NCBI RefSeq assembly: GCF_021353265.1
Contig: NZ_JAJTWU010000001.1
Span: 496,001 to 560,000, forward strand
DNA: 64,000 bases
Direction: 5' to 3'
Source: Pelomonas cellulosilytica
Lineage (GTDB): Bacteria; Pseudomonadota; Gammaproteobacteria; Burkholderiales; Burkholderiaceae_C
In this document: positions 15,884-24,995 of the stretch, in pieces
How the letters are laid out: each line of letters begins with the position of its first letter
How positions within the stretch are numbered: the stretch's first letter is position 1
Program-made: the position numbers and the translations under genes
Notes under the pieces: generated by a model
What the model saw: the letters and a program-made list of their open reading frames with translations, nothing else
What the model was told of the DNA's origin: nothing
Databases searched by the model: none

Positions 15884-16675
15884 ATGCAAGTCGGACTGTT
15901 GATCATTGGCGACGAAATCCTGTCCGGCAAACGCAAGGATTCGCACCTCGCCAAATACATAGAGCTGCTGGGCGAGCGCGGCATGCAACTGGCCTGGGCG
16001 CAGTACCTGGGCGATGACCGCGAGTTGCTGACGGCCAAGCTGCGCGAGGCCTTCGCCAGCGGCGACCTGGTCGTCAGCTGCGGCGGCATCGGCGCCACGC
16101 CCGACGACCACACCCGCCAGGCCGCCGCCGCCGCGCTCGGCCGGCCGCTGGCACTGCATGCCGAGGCGCGCGAGCTGATCTGGCAACGCGTGCAGCAGAT
16201 GGCTGCCGACCAGGGCACGACGGCCGACCCCGACCACCCCGACACCCTTCGTCGTTTCGAGATGGGCGTTTTCCCCGAGGGCGCCGGCATCGTCCCGAAT
16301 CCGTACAACAAGATCCCCGGCTTCTTCGTCGGCGACGTGCATTTCGTGCCTGGTTTTCCGGTCATGGCCCATCCGATGATGGCCTGGGTGCTGGACCGCT
16401 ATCCGCAACTGCACCGTGAACGCGGCGTCGTCGAGCGGTCGTTCATCGTGCAGGGTGCCATGGAAGCGAGCCTGACGCCGCTGATGGAAGCGGTCGAGGC
16501 CGAGTTCGGCGGCATCAAGGTGTTCAGCCTGCCGAGCGTGGACCACCCCCAGTGGGGGCGCTGCATTGAGCTCGGCGTCAAGGGCGATGCCGCGCAAATG
16601 ACGCCGGCCTACGATGCGCTGAAACGGGGCGTGATCCAGTTTGGTGCCAACATAAGCACCGAGTTGGTGCGATAG
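15884..16675 (+). CDS. molybdopterin-binding/CinA N-terminal domain protein
   Basis: A 263-residue protein made of the MoCF-binding domain found at the N-terminus of CinA. GLLIIGDEILSGKRKD, SGDLVVSCGGIGATPDD and FVPGFPVMAHPM are the family marks. The C-terminal nicotinamide-nucleotide amidase domain of CinA is absent, so this is the stand-alone form. Some family members act on nucleotide pyrophosphates; the role here is not established. Its last codons contain the NtrC site of glnA. Confidence 0.8.
   Translation: MQVGLLIIGDEILSGKRKDSHLAKYIELLGERGMQLAWAQYLGDDRELLTAKLREAFASGDLVVSCGGIGATPDDHTRQAAAAALGRPLALHAEARELIWQRVQQMAADQGTTADPDHPDTLRRFEMGVFPEGAGIVPNPYNKIPGFFVGDVHFVPGFPVMAHPMMAWVLDRYPQLHRERGVVERSFIVQGAMEASLTPLMEAVEAEFGGIKVFSLPSVDHPQWGRCIELGVKGDAAQMTPAYDALKRGVIQFGANISTELVR
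16655..16671 (+). promoter_or_regulatory. NtrC-binding site upstream of glnA (predicted)
   Basis: AGCACCGAGTTGGTGCG matches the NtrC consensus TGCACC-N5-GGTGCA at all ten core positions. Its centre lies about 109 bases upstream of the predicted sigma-54 start point, a normal enhancer distance. It is buried in the final codons of the upstream coding region. Confidence 0.75.
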
Positions 16676-16744
16676 TTTTTGTGGCGTCTTTCCCAGTCAA
16701 CACATAATCCCCGGCCGTCAGCGCACTACCCATGTCGGTGCATG

Positions 16745-16761
16745 TTGGCATGCAACCTGCT
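16745..16761 (+). promoter_or_regulatory. sigma-54 promoter of glnA (predicted)
   Basis: TTGGCATGCAACCTGCT agrees with TTGGCACGNNNNTTGCW at 10 of 12 or more informative positions. GG (16747-16748) and GC (16759-16760) are spaced by exactly 10 bases. Transcription would start near 16772, 67 bases before the glnA ATG. Confidence 0.8.
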
Positions 16762-16838
16762 TTAATTTCCGCCGAGGTCGCGGGCGCTGTTGGCGCACGC
16801 GACAGCAACCACCCCCCTCGATCCGCTAGGAGCTATTG

Positions 16839-18254
16839 ATGGCCAAGACCGTCGCCGATGTGATGAACATGGTGAAGGAGAACGAAGTCAAGTTCGTCGA
16901 CTTCCGCTTCACCGATACCCGTGGCAAGGAGCAGCACGTCTCCGTGCCCGTGTCCGCTTTTGACGAAGACAAGTTCGCGTCGGGTCACGCCTTCGACGGT
17001 TCCTCGATCGCCGGCTGGAAGGGCATCGAAGCTTCGGACATGCTGCTCATGCCCGATCCGAACACGGCCAACATCGACCCGTTCTTCGAAGAGCCCACGC
17101 TGATCCTGTCGTGCGACGTCATCGACCCGACCGACGGCAAGGCCTATGAGCGCGATCCCCGCTCGCTGGCCAAGCGCGCCGAGGCCTACCTGAAGTCCTC
17201 GGGCCTTGGCGACACCGCCTACTTCGGTCCGGAACCCGAGTTCTTCGTGTTCGACAGCGTCCGCTGGGGCAACGAGATGTCCGGTTCGTTCTTCAAGATC
17301 GAGTCGGAAGAAGGCGCCTGGAACAGCGCCAAGGAATACGAACACGGCAACAGCGGCTACCGTCCCACCGTCAAGGGTGGCTACTTCCCCGTGCCCCCGG
17401 TCGACAGCGGCCAGGACATGCGTTCGGAGATGTGCCTGATCCTCGAGCAGATGGGCATCCCCGTCGAAGTCCATCACCACGAGGTGGCCAACGCGGGTCA
17501 AATGGAAATCGGCACCAAGTTCAGCTCGCTGGTTGAGCGCGCTGACTGGCTGCAACTGCAGAAGTACATCATCGCGAACGTCGCCCATGCCTACGGCAAG
17601 ACCGCGACCTTCATGCCCAAGCCCCTGGTCGGCGACAACGGCTCCGGCATGCACGTGCACCAGTCGGTCTGGAAGGACGGCAAGAACCTGTTCGCCGGCG
17701 ACGGTTATGCAGGCCTGTCCGACTTCGCGCTGTACTACATCGGCGGCATCATCAAGCACGCCCGTGCGCTGAACGCGATCACCAACCCCGGCACCAACAG
17801 CTACAAGCGCCTGGTGCCTGGCTTCGAAGCCCCGGTGAAGCTGGCCTACTCGGCCAAGAACCGCTCGGCCTCGATCCGCATTCCGTACGTCAGCAACCCG
17901 AAGGGCCGCCGCATCGAGGCGCGCTTCCCGGACCCGTCGGCCAACCCCTACCTGGCCTTCAGCGCGCTGCTGATGGCCGGCCTGGACGGCGTGGAGAACA
18001 AGATCCATCCGGGCGAAGCCGCCACGAAGGACCTGTACCACCTGCCGCCGGAAGAAGACGCGAAGATCCCGACCGTCTGCCACAGCCTGGATCAAGCGCT
18101 GGACTACCTGGACAAGGACCGGGCGTTCCTGACCAAGGGTGGCGTGTTCACCGACAGCTATATCGATGCCTACATCGAGCTGAAGATGCAGGAAGTGACG
18201 CGCTTCCGCATGGCCACGCACCCGGTCGAGTTCGACATGTACTACGCGCTGTGA
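16839..18254 (+). CDS. glnA: glutamine synthetase, type I
   Basis: A 471-residue enzyme making glutamine from glutamate, ammonium and ATP as a cytoplasmic dodecamer. Marks include FDGSSIAGW near residue 50, PEPEFF for metal ligands, the [19 protein letters not shown]/metal loop and NRSASIRIP. Tyr400 in [10 protein letters not shown] is the adenylylation site, so GlnE/PII control is expected. TAGGAG at 16827-16832 supports the ATG at 16839 over an adjacent TTG. Transcription probably depends on NtrC and sigma-54. A terminator follows, and ntrB and ntrC lie downstream. Confidence 0.97.
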   Translation: MAKTVADVMNMVKENEVKFVDFRFTDTRGKEQHVSVPVSAFDEDKFASGHAFDGSSIAGWKGIEASDMLLMPDPNTANIDPFFEEPTLILSCDVIDPTDGKAYERDPRSLAKRAEAYLKSSGLGDTAYFGPEPEFFVFDSVRWGNEMSGSFFKIESEEGAWNSAKEYEHGNSGYRPTVKGGYFPVPPVDSGQDMRSEMCLILEQMGIPVEVHHHEVANAGQMEIGTKFSSLVERADWLQLQKYIIANVAHAYGKTATFMPKPLVGDNGSGMHVHQSVWKDGKNLFAGDGYAGLSDFALYYIGGIIKHARALNAITNPGTNSYKRLVPGFEAPVKLAYSAKNRSASIRIPYVSNPKGRRIEARFPDPSANPYLAFSALLMAGLDGVENKIHPGEAATKDLYHLPPEEDAKIPTVCHSLDQALDYLDKDRAFLTKGGVFTDSYIDAYIELKMQEVTRFRMATHPVEFDMYYAL

Positions 18255-18299
18255 TGAACGCAGGCAGCTTCACCGCTGCCGCTGTCATCCCCACCGAAG

Positions 18300-18325
18300 G
18301 GGGCCGCTGCCGCGGCCCCTTTTTC
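18300..18325 (+). terminator. intrinsic terminator after glnA
   Basis: GGGGCCGC at 18300-18307 pairs with GCGGCCCC at 18312-18319 through a 4-base loop, followed by TTTTTC. It separates glnA from the downstream small-protein/ntrBC unit, perhaps partially. Confidence 0.85.
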
Positions 18326-18353
18326 TTGGGCCGGCGTGAGACACAATCCCCGC

Positions 18354-18839
18354 ATGAATCGACTGCTGGCATCGTGGCTCATGGTCCTCGTGGCGGGCGC
18401 GCAGGCGCAGGGCACCGTCTACCGCTGCCCCGGGCCGCCGGTGCTCTACACCGACGCGTTGTCGGCCAAGGAGGCCAGCGAGCGCGGCTGCCGCACGATC
18501 GAGGGCACGCCCATCACGGTGCTGCAGACGGCCAAGCCGCGCGCCGCCGGGTCGGCGCCGGCGGCCGACGGAGCGCGTGGTGCTGAGAGCCGCGTCGATG
18601 CCGGCCAGCAGCGCGTTCGCGACGACGAGCGCCGTCGCGTATTGCAGACCGAGCTGCGTGCCGCCGAAGAGCGTCTGGCCAGTGCGCAGAAGGAATTCAA
18701 CAACGGCCAGGGCGAGCGTCGCGGCGACGAGCGCAACTACCAGAAGTACCTCGACCGCATGGCCGAGCTCAAGGACAACGTGGCTCGCTACGAGGCCGAT
18801 GTTCAGGCCCTCAAGCGCGAGATTTCCAAACTCCCGTAA
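18354..18839 (+). CDS. secreted DUF4124-like coiled-coil protein
   Basis: A 161-residue protein with a signal peptide ending near AGAQAQG. A short domain TVYRCPGPPVLYTD resembles the DUF4124 pattern of a Cys-containing beta-hairpin. It then has a long charged region (about residues 80-158) with heptad-like spacing, predicted coiled coil. A gene of this type between glnA and ntrB agrees with Burkholderiales gene order as I know it. The function is unknown. Confidence 0.7.
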   Translation: MNRLLASWLMVLVAGAQAQGTVYRCPGPPVLYTDALSAKEASERGCRTIEGTPITVLQTAKPRAAGSAPAADGARGAESRVDAGQQRVRDDERRRVLQTELRAAEERLASAQKEFNNGQGERRGDERNYQKYLDRMAELKDNVARYEADVQALKREISKLP

Positions 18840-18865
18840 CCGTCGGCATGGTGCCGACGCGTGCC

Positions 18866-19978
18866 ATGACTGACATCCCCCTGCTGCCGGCCGAATTCGC
18901 CGGTCTGGACCTGCTGGCGACGATGGTCGTCGTCGTCAGTGCCAGCGGCGAATGCCTGTTCGCCAACGCGTCCTTCGAGAACGTCATGCGGCTGTCACGC
19001 CGCACCGTCCAGAAGGCCCATCTGCCCGACTGGTTCGAGGACCCGGAGCGTCTGCTCGAGACGCTGGCCGGCGTGGCTGCCAACCAGTACTCCAGCAGCC
19101 GTTTCGACGCCGTGCTGCGGCGTGGCGCGTGGGCCCACGAGGAAGGCCTGCCGGTGCATGTCGTCGTGTCGCAGATGGACGCCGACGGAGAGGGCGCGCC
19201 ACGCGTGCTTGTCGAACTCATCGAAATCGCCCAGCTCGCGCGGCAGGACCGTGACGAGCGCAATCTGGACCAGGTGCAGGCTACCAAGGAGCTGACCCGC
19301 AACCTGGCTCACGAGATCAAGAACCCGCTGGGCGGCATCCGTGGCGCTGCACAGTTGCTGGCGCTTGAGCTGCAGGGCGGCCAGGTTGGCGAGGGCGGTG
19401 CCGAGCTGACCGAGTACACCGAGGTCATCGTCCACGAGGTCGACCGGCTGCAAAGCCTCGTCGATCGCCTGCTCGCGCCGCACCGCCGGGCGCAGGTGGT
19501 CGGCGACGTCAACATCCACGAGATCTGCGAGCGCGTGCGGTCGCTCGTGCTCATCGAGCATCCGCGCGGGCTGGACATCCTGCGCGACTACGACACCTCG
19601 TTGCCCGACTTCCGCGGCGACCGCGAGCAGCTGATCCAGATGGTGCTCAACATAGTGCAGAACGCGGCGCAGGTGTTGAGTTCGCGCATCGCTGCCGGTG
19701 ATGCGCAGATCGTGCTGCGCACGCGAGTGGCCCGACAGGTGACCATTGGCAAGCAGCGCTGGCGACTGGCACTGGAATTGCATGTCGAGGACAACGGTCC
19801 GGGCGTCCCTGCCGAGATCCGGGACCGCATCTTCTTTCCCCTGGTCTCAGGCAGGGAGGGCGGTTCGGGACTCGGCCTCACGCTCGCTCAGACGATCGCC
19901 CAGCAACACCAGGGCATGATCGATTGCGAGAGCGAACCGGGCCTGACGAATTTCAGAATCACGCTGCCGCTGCCCTAG
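18866..19978 (+). CDS. glnL: nitrogen regulation sensor histidine kinase NtrB
   Basis: A 370-residue cytoplasmic kinase. The N-terminal third is a PAS domain. The H-box LAHEIKNPLGGIRGAAQLL has the phosphoaccepting His149, QMVLNIVQNAAQ is the N-box, and DNGPGVP plus GGSGLGLTLAQTIAQQH are the ATP-binding G-boxes. There is no membrane segment, as expected for NtrB, which is governed by PII. I favour the ATG at 18866; another ATG 18 bases upstream is in frame. It phosphorylates the product of the next gene, 34 bases downstream. Confidence 0.93.
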   Translation: MTDIPLLPAEFAGLDLLATMVVVVSASGECLFANASFENVMRLSRRTVQKAHLPDWFEDPERLLETLAGVAANQYSSSRFDAVLRRGAWAHEEGLPVHVVVSQMDADGEGAPRVLVELIEIAQLARQDRDERNLDQVQATKELTRNLAHEIKNPLGGIRGAAQLLALELQGGQVGEGGAELTEYTEVIVHEVDRLQSLVDRLLAPHRRAQVVGDVNIHEICERVRSLVLIEHPRGLDILRDYDTSLPDFRGDREQLIQMVLNIVQNAAQVLSSRIAAGDAQIVLRTRVARQVTIGKQRWRLALELHVEDNGPGVPAEIRDRIFFPLVSGREGGSGLGLTLAQTIAQQHQGMIDCESEPGLTNFRITLPLP

Positions 19979-20012
19979 ACCCACGAGGCGAAGGGCGCGA
20001 CGAAGGAAACGC

Positions 20013-21479
20013 ATGAAATCCATCTGGGTTGTTGACGACGACCACTCGATCCGCTTCGTGCTCGAGAAGGCCCTGGCCCGCGAGGGGCTGCCGGTGCGCA
20101 GCTTCAGCAATGCGCGCGACATGCTCGCCGCACTCGACGACGACACCCCACAGGTGCTCGTCTCCGACATCCGCATGCCCGGCGGCTCGGGCCTCGAGCT
20201 GCTGGCCAAGGTCAAGGCGCGCCTGCCGGCGTTGCCCGTCATCATCATGACGGCCTACTCCGACCTCGACAGCGCCGTGTCGGCCTTCCAGGGCGGTGCC
20301 TTCGAATACCTGCCCAAGCCCTTCGACCTGCCGCGCGCCGTGGAACTCATCCGCCGTGCTCAGGAAGAAAGCCAGCGCGAGGCCGGAGAGCAGGAAGCCG
20401 CCGCGCAAGTGCCCGAGATGCTGGGTCAGGCGCCAGCGATGCAGGACGTCTTCCGCGCCATCGGCCGCCTGTCGCAGAGCAACGTCACCGTGCTCATCAC
20501 CGGTGAGAGCGGCTCGGGCAAGGAGCTCGTCGCCCGTGCGCTGCACAAGCACAGCCCGCGGGGCGAAGGCCCATTCGTTGCCATCAACACCGCCGCCATC
20601 CCGAAGGACCTGCTGGAGAGCGAGCTGTTCGGCCACGAGCGCGGCGCCTTCACCGGCGCCCAGGCCTCGCGGCGCGGCCGCTTCGAGCAGGCCGACGGCG
20701 GCACGCTGTTCCTCGACGAAATCGGCGACATGCCCTTCGAGCTGCAGACGCGGCTGCTGCGCGTGCTGTCCGACGGCCAGTTCTACCGTGTCGGCGGTCA
20801 CAGCCCGCTGCGCAGCAATGTTCGTGTCATCGCGGCCACCCACCAGAACCTCGAAGAGCGCGTTCGCCAGGGCGCGTTCCGCGAGGACTTGTTCCATCGC
20901 CTGAACGTCATCCGCCTGCGCCTGCCGCCCTTGCGCGAGCGCAAGGAAGACGTGCCTGCGCTGGCCCGCCACTTCCTGCAGCGCAGCGCAACCGAACTGG
21001 GCGTAGAGCCCAAGCGCCTGAGCGATGCCGCGCTGGTCGTGCTGACGAACTTCGAGTTCCCCGGCAACGTGCGTCAATTGGAGAACATCTGCCACTGGCT
21101 CAGCGTCATGGCGCCCAGCCAGGTGGTGGAGCCCAAGGACCTGCCGGATGAACTGCAGCCGGGCTATGTGGCCGCGCCCGCGCCACTGCAGCCGCTGGCA
21201 TCGCAGGGCGTGGCGGCCGCCCCGATCGCCGTGCCGGCCGCTCCCGCCAGCACCAGTAGCGGCGATGGCTGGCTGGCTGACATGGCGACCGACGCCCGCG
21301 CCCGCCTGCTGGCGGGTGAACCCGACGTGTGGGATGCGCTGACGAAGCGCTTCGAAGCCCAGCTCATCTTGACTGCGCTGGACATCACCCGTGGCCGTCG
21401 CATTGAGGCCGCGCAGAAGCTCGGCATCGGGCGGAACACGATTACGCGCAAGATCCAGGAGCTGGGGCTGGACGTCTGA
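20013..21479 (+). CDS. glnG: nitrogen regulation response regulator NtrC
   Basis: A 488-residue sigma-54 activator. The receiver domain has VVDDD at 6-10, phosphoacceptor Asp52 and Lys102. The AAA+ domain has Walker A GESGSGKE at 164-171 and GAFTGA at 211-216, the loop that touches sigma-54. The C-terminal Fis-type helix-turn-helix (EAAQKLGIGRNTITRKIQEL) binds sites such as those predicted at 16655-16671 and 27790-27806. An Ala/Pro-rich linker of about 40 residues precedes the DNA-binding part. Confidence 0.97.
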   Translation: MKSIWVVDDDHSIRFVLEKALAREGLPVRSFSNARDMLAALDDDTPQVLVSDIRMPGGSGLELLAKVKARLPALPVIIMTAYSDLDSAVSAFQGGAFEYLPKPFDLPRAVELIRRAQEESQREAGEQEAAAQVPEMLGQAPAMQDVFRAIGRLSQSNVTVLITGESGSGKELVARALHKHSPRGEGPFVAINTAAIPKDLLESELFGHERGAFTGAQASRRGRFEQADGGTLFLDEIGDMPFELQTRLLRVLSDGQFYRVGGHSPLRSNVRVIAATHQNLEERVRQGAFREDLFHRLNVIRLRLPPLRERKEDVPALARHFLQRSATELGVEPKRLSDAALVVLTNFEFPGNVRQLENICHWLSVMAPSQVVEPKDLPDELQPGYVAAPAPLQPLASQGVAAAPIAVPAAPASTSSGDGWLADMATDARARLLAGEPDVWDALTKRFEAQLILTALDITRGRRIEAAQKLGIGRNTITRKIQELGLDV

Positions 21480-21594
21480 GGTCAGGGACAGGCCGTTTGC
21501 CTTAGGTTGCGGTGAACACGGCGGAACCCCAACGCCGTGGCGGCGCATTCGGTCGTCAATGGCCGTTCCATCGCGGGAGGAAATGGGTCTCCAT

Positions 21595-22071
21595 TCACTC
21601 TCGCCCTGCTTGCTCTGCAGGCTTTTGATCAGCGCAGGGCGCGAACTTGAACGTCAGGTCGTACGACAGGTTCTGCCGCGTGGGGACCACCAGCTTCAAT
21701 TGCAATGTGTCAGAGGCCACGGTGCCGTCGAACGACGTGGTTGCGCTGGGTGACGAGGTCTGGAAAGAGAGGCGATTCCCTTCCATTCTGTATGTCGCTC
21801 CTTTTGCCCAGTGGGGCTGCGCCAGTTCCGGCCTGAACCGCTCGCACACGCGCTCCTGCCTGGCAGGCATCGCAGCCTGCATCAGAAACACGCGGCCATC
21901 CGGTGCAAACCGGAGAATGCTGATGTAGTCCGTGGCGTTCTCGTTCCTCTGCACTTCGCTTCGATAGACCCCGTCTGTGCGAACCGTCTGCGACATTGCG
22001 TCGGTGTGGGCAATGCCGACCACGAGGACCGCGAGCGAGATGCAATGCTTGGATCTTTGATTCGACAGCAT
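21595..22071 (-). CDS. hypothetical exported protein
   Basis: A 158-residue protein with an N-terminal hydrophobic segment after a basic start (MLSNQRSKHCISLAVLVVGIA), consistent with a signal peptide. The rest is beta-rich with polar residues and one pair of Cys residues (VCERF near 92 and the APCAD motif near the end). Base composition is visibly less GC-rich than that of neighbours, a hint of acquisition. No family is recognised. It stands alone between ntrC and the nir operon. Confidence 0.6.
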   Translation of the reverse strand: MLSNQRSKHCISLAVLVVGIAHTDAMSQTVRTDGVYRSEVQRNENATDYISILRFAPDGRVFLMQAAMPARQERVCERFRPELAQPHWAKGATYRMEGNRLSFQTSSPSATTSFDGTVASDTLQLKLVVPTRQNLSYDLTFKFAPCADQKPAEQAGRE

Positions 22072-22107
22072 GGGTCTGGTGTCGACTAGCGAGAGTGGGG
22101 TTGCGGT

Positions 22108-23823
22108 TCATTGTCCGCTGACCCGCAGCCCCAGCAACACCACCGTCGCCAGGCCGAACACCACCGTCAGCCCCCGCCAGAACAGCAGCGGATGCCGCTG
22201 CTGCAGCGGCGTGCGGTCCCGCTTCAAGAACTCCGGCCCCGGCGCGTGCAGGTCATGCACGAACTCCGACAGCGCCTGCTGCCGCCGCGGCGGCTGCGGT
22301 CGCAGCGCCTTTCTGAGCACGCGGTCCAGCCACTCCGGCAGGTCGGGCCGGTGCGTGCGCAGCGGCACGTACTGCAGCTTGTGCAGATCGCGCTCGCCGC
22401 GCACCTGCGGCACCTGCAGGCCGTAGGGCAGGGCGCCGGTGAGCATCTGGTAGACGAGCACGGCGAGTGAGAACAGTTCGCTGAGCGGCGAGCCGCCGTC
22501 GCCAGTGAAGTACTCGGGAGCGGTGTATTGCAGCGTGCCGGCGAGCGCCAGGGGGCGGGCGTCGCCTTGGGCCTCGCTCAAGCCCGCGACATGGGCGGAT
22601 GCGAGGTCGATGAGGATCACCGTGCCCTGACGATCGATGATGAGGTTCTCGGGCCGCAGGTCCTGGTGCAGCATCTCCTTTCGGTGCAACGCCTGCAGAC
22701 CACGGCCGATCTGTTCGGCGATGCCGCGCACCTCGTCCAGCGCGGGTCGCGGATGGTCCACCATCCATTGCGCCAGTGTCTGGCCGTGGATGAACTCGAC
22801 AGCAGTGAACAAGTGCTCGCGCCGAGCTTCGGCCTGTGCCGCCTTGATGACATGCGGACTGTCCACGCGCCGGGCAACCCACTCCTCGGTGGCGAAACGG
22901 TCCAGCTCGCGGGGGTCGCCGGCCAGCTCCGCTGTGGGCAGCTTCAGGGCCCATTCGCGGCCCTGGGCATCGACGGCCAGCACGACCTGGCTGCGTGCCG
23001 TCTGCTGCAGCTCGCGCACGACGCGGTAGCCCTCGAAGGACTGCCGCGGCACCAGGCGCGGCGGCAGCTTCAGGCCGTCGCGGCTCAGCGGTGAGGTGAG
23101 AGCGTCGGGCAGCGACTCGATGCGCGCCAGCATGACCGTTGCGTTGTCCTCGCTGCCGCGCACCAGCGCTGCGGTCACCAGTGCCTCGGCCGCCGCTTGC
23201 AGGTCGTTGGCGTGCGCGGCGAGCGTCGCCTGCACGAGCGCTGCGTCCAGGCGTTCGTAGGCGCCGTCGGTTGCAAGCAGGTAGGTCTCGCCCACGTCGG
23301 CGGCCCAGCAGCTGTGGTCCACGTCCAGGTGCGGGCTGATGCCCAACGCCCGGCCAAGGTAGGTCTGGCCGTCCTGGCGCACGCGGTGGTCCTGGCTCAG
23401 CTGCTCCAGCGCGTTGGCATGCACGCGGTAGACGCGTGTGTCGCCGACGTGCAGCAGGTGCACCTCGCGGCCCTTGAAGACGAGGGCGCTGAACGTGCAG
23501 ACGTGCCCGCGGTCCTTGTCGAAGCGGCCGTCGCCGCGTTGGCTTTGCGCGTAGAGCCAGCCGTTGGTGGCGGCCAGCACGCACTGCGCGGCGCGGCGCA
23601 CCGTCCATGATTCGGACGTGCCGTAGTAGTCCTCCAGGAAGCCGCGCACCGCCGCCGCGCTGGCCACCTGGCTGACGATGCTGCTGCTGATGCCGTCGGC
23701 AATCGCCAGCGCGATGCCGCGCGAGCGGGCCTGGGCCTCGGTGGGCTGCGCGACGCCGTGGAAATCCTGGTTCAGCGTCTTGTGGCCGGCCTCCGAGTGC
23801 TGGCCGACCGACAGCTTGAGCAT
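22108..23823 (-). CDS. bifunctional PP2C phosphatase / Ser-Thr kinase, membrane-anchored
   Basis: A 571-residue protein. Residues 1-240 form a PP2C-type phosphatase (AIADGISSS at 41-49, VGDTRVY at 127, TDGAYE at 185, SEDNATV at 224). Residues 265-530 are kinase-like: Lys294 in WALKLP, HQDLRPEN at 386-393 with Asp388, and DLA at 406-408 where DFG is usual. The Gly-rich loop is not recognisable, so kinase activity is uncertain. One transmembrane helix ends the protein. It is cotranscribed with nirB, nirD and nirC, sharing a TGATG junction with nirC; control of nitrite uptake or reduction is inference. Confidence 0.85.
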   Translation of the reverse strand: MLKLSVGQHSEAGHKTLNQDFHGVAQPTEAQARSRGIALAIADGISSSIVSQVASAAAVRGFLEDYYGTSESWTVRRAAQCVLAATNGWLYAQSQRGDGRFDKDRGHVCTFSALVFKGREVHLLHVGDTRVYRVHANALEQLSQDHRVRQDGQTYLGRALGISPHLDVDHSCWAADVGETYLLATDGAYERLDAALVQATLAAHANDLQAAAEALVTAALVRGSEDNATVMLARIESLPDALTSPLSRDGLKLPPRLVPRQSFEGYRVVRELQQTARSQVVLAVDAQGREWALKLPTAELAGDPRELDRFATEEWVARRVDSPHVIKAAQAEARREHLFTAVEFIHGQTLAQWMVDHPRPALDEVRGIAEQIGRGLQALHRKEMLHQDLRPENLIIDRQGTVILIDLASAHVAGLSEAQGDARPLALAGTLQYTAPEYFTGDGGSPLSELFSLAVLVYQMLTGALPYGLQVPQVRGERDLHKLQYVPLRTHRPDLPEWLDRVLRKALRPQPPRRQQALSEFVHDLHAPGPEFLKRDRTPLQQRHPLLFWRGLTVVFGLATVVLLGLRVSGQ

Positions 23824-24635
23824 CAGCCCAGCACTCGCTTGGGGGCTGTCTTGTAGTGGGTCGAGTACAGCGACAAGCCCACGAATGTGAGTCCGCCCAC
23901 GAGGTTGCCGACCACCGTGGGAATCTCGTTCCAGATCAGGTAGTCCATCAGCGTGAACTGGCCGCCCAGCATCAGGCCCGACGGGAACAGGAACATGTTG
24001 ACGATGCTGTGCTCGAAGCCCATGTAGAAAAACACCATGATGGGCATCCACATGCCGATGGCCTTGCCCGAGACGGACGTGGACATCATGGCCGCGACGA
24101 CGCCGGTGGACACCATCCAGTTGCAAAGCACGCCGCGGATGAAGAGTGTCAGCATGCCGGCCGCGCCGTGGGCCGCGTAGCCCACCGTGCGGCCTTCGCC
24201 GATGTGGCCGATCTTCTGGCCGATGGCATTGGGCGCCTCGCTGAAGCCGAACGTGAAGATGATGGCCATGAAGACGGCGACGGTCAGCGCGCCGGCGAAG
24301 TTGCCGAAGAACACCAGCGTCCAGTTGCGCAGCACGCCGGCCCAGGTCGCGCCGGGGCGCTTGTCCAGCACAGCCAGCGGCACCAGCGTGAACACACCGG
24401 TCAGCAGGTCGAAGCCCATCAGGTACAGCAGGATGAAGCCGACCGGGAACAGCAACGCGCCGATCAGCGGGTTGCCGGTGTTGACGCTGACGGACACCGC
24501 GAACGCCGCGGCCAGCGCCAGGATGGCACCCGCCATGTAGGCGCGGATCAAGGTGTCGCGGGTGGACATCAGCAGCTTGGATTCACCCGCGTCGACCATC
24601 TTGGTGACGAACTCGGTGGGGACGACATAGGCCAT
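23823..24635 (-). CDS. nirC: formate/nitrite transporter family channel
   Basis: A 270-residue protein with six hydrophobic segments. FNT family marks are GNPLIGALLFPVGFILL, GNFAGALTVA and GVLCNWMVSTGV, followed by GFEHSIVNMF with the central pore His. It belongs to the FocA/NirC pentameric channels. Position between nirD and the phosphatase/kinase gene, 12 bases after nirD, argues for nitrite as substrate. Confidence 0.9.
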   Translation of the reverse strand: MAYVVPTEFVTKMVDAGESKLLMSTRDTLIRAYMAGAILALAAAFAVSVSVNTGNPLIGALLFPVGFILLYLMGFDLLTGVFTLVPLAVLDKRPGATWAGVLRNWTLVFFGNFAGALTVAVFMAIIFTFGFSEAPNAIGQKIGHIGEGRTVGYAAHGAAGMLTLFIRGVLCNWMVSTGVVAAMMSTSVSGKAIGMWMPIMVFFYMGFEHSIVNMFLFPSGLMLGGQFTLMDYLIWNEIPTVVGNLVGGLTFVGLSLYSTHYKTAPKRVLG

Positions 24636-24647
24636 GGTGGATTTCCT

Positions 24648-24980
24648 TCAGCAGTGGTTCAGGGCGACGAGGACATGGCCGTTTTCGACGCGGACGGCAT
24701 GCGCGTAGACAGACTGCTCGGGCGCCTCCAGGCACTCGCCGGTCGTGAGGTCGAAGTGGTTCTTGTAGAGCGGCGACGCGACGACGACGCGGTCGCCGAG
24801 GTTGCCCACCAGGCCGCGAGCCAGCACGCTGGCGCCGGAGCGTGGGTCGATGTTGTCGATGGCGTGGAAGCGGTCGGCGCCGATGCGGAACACGGCTACG
24901 TGGCGGCCGCCCACGCGGGCGGCCACGCCGGTGTCGGGCAGGATGTCGTCGACGCGGCAGACGGGAGTGAAGTTCATCAT
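24648..24980 (-). CDS. nirD: assimilatory nitrite reductase small subunit
   Basis: A 110-residue Rieske-fold protein. The positions that bind [2Fe-2S] in true Rieske proteins are not Cys/His here (IDNIDPRSG and YKNHFDLTTGEC), which is usual for NirD. It pairs with NirB in NADH-dependent reduction of nitrite to ammonium. Two adjacent ATG codons (24980 and 24977) are possible starts, with GGAG just upstream. It is 15 bases after nirB. Confidence 0.92.
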   Translation of the reverse strand: MMNFTPVCRVDDILPDTGVAARVGGRHVAVFRIGADRFHAIDNIDPRSGASVLARGLVGNLGDRVVVASPLYKNHFDLTTGECLEAPEQSVYAHAVRVENGHVLVALNHC

Positions 24981-24995
24981 GTGGCTCCAGGCGGG

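Noticed and set aside
16708-16741. Second NtrC site directly before the glnA promoter
   Set aside because: The GCAC and GTGC halves are 11 bases apart rather than 7.
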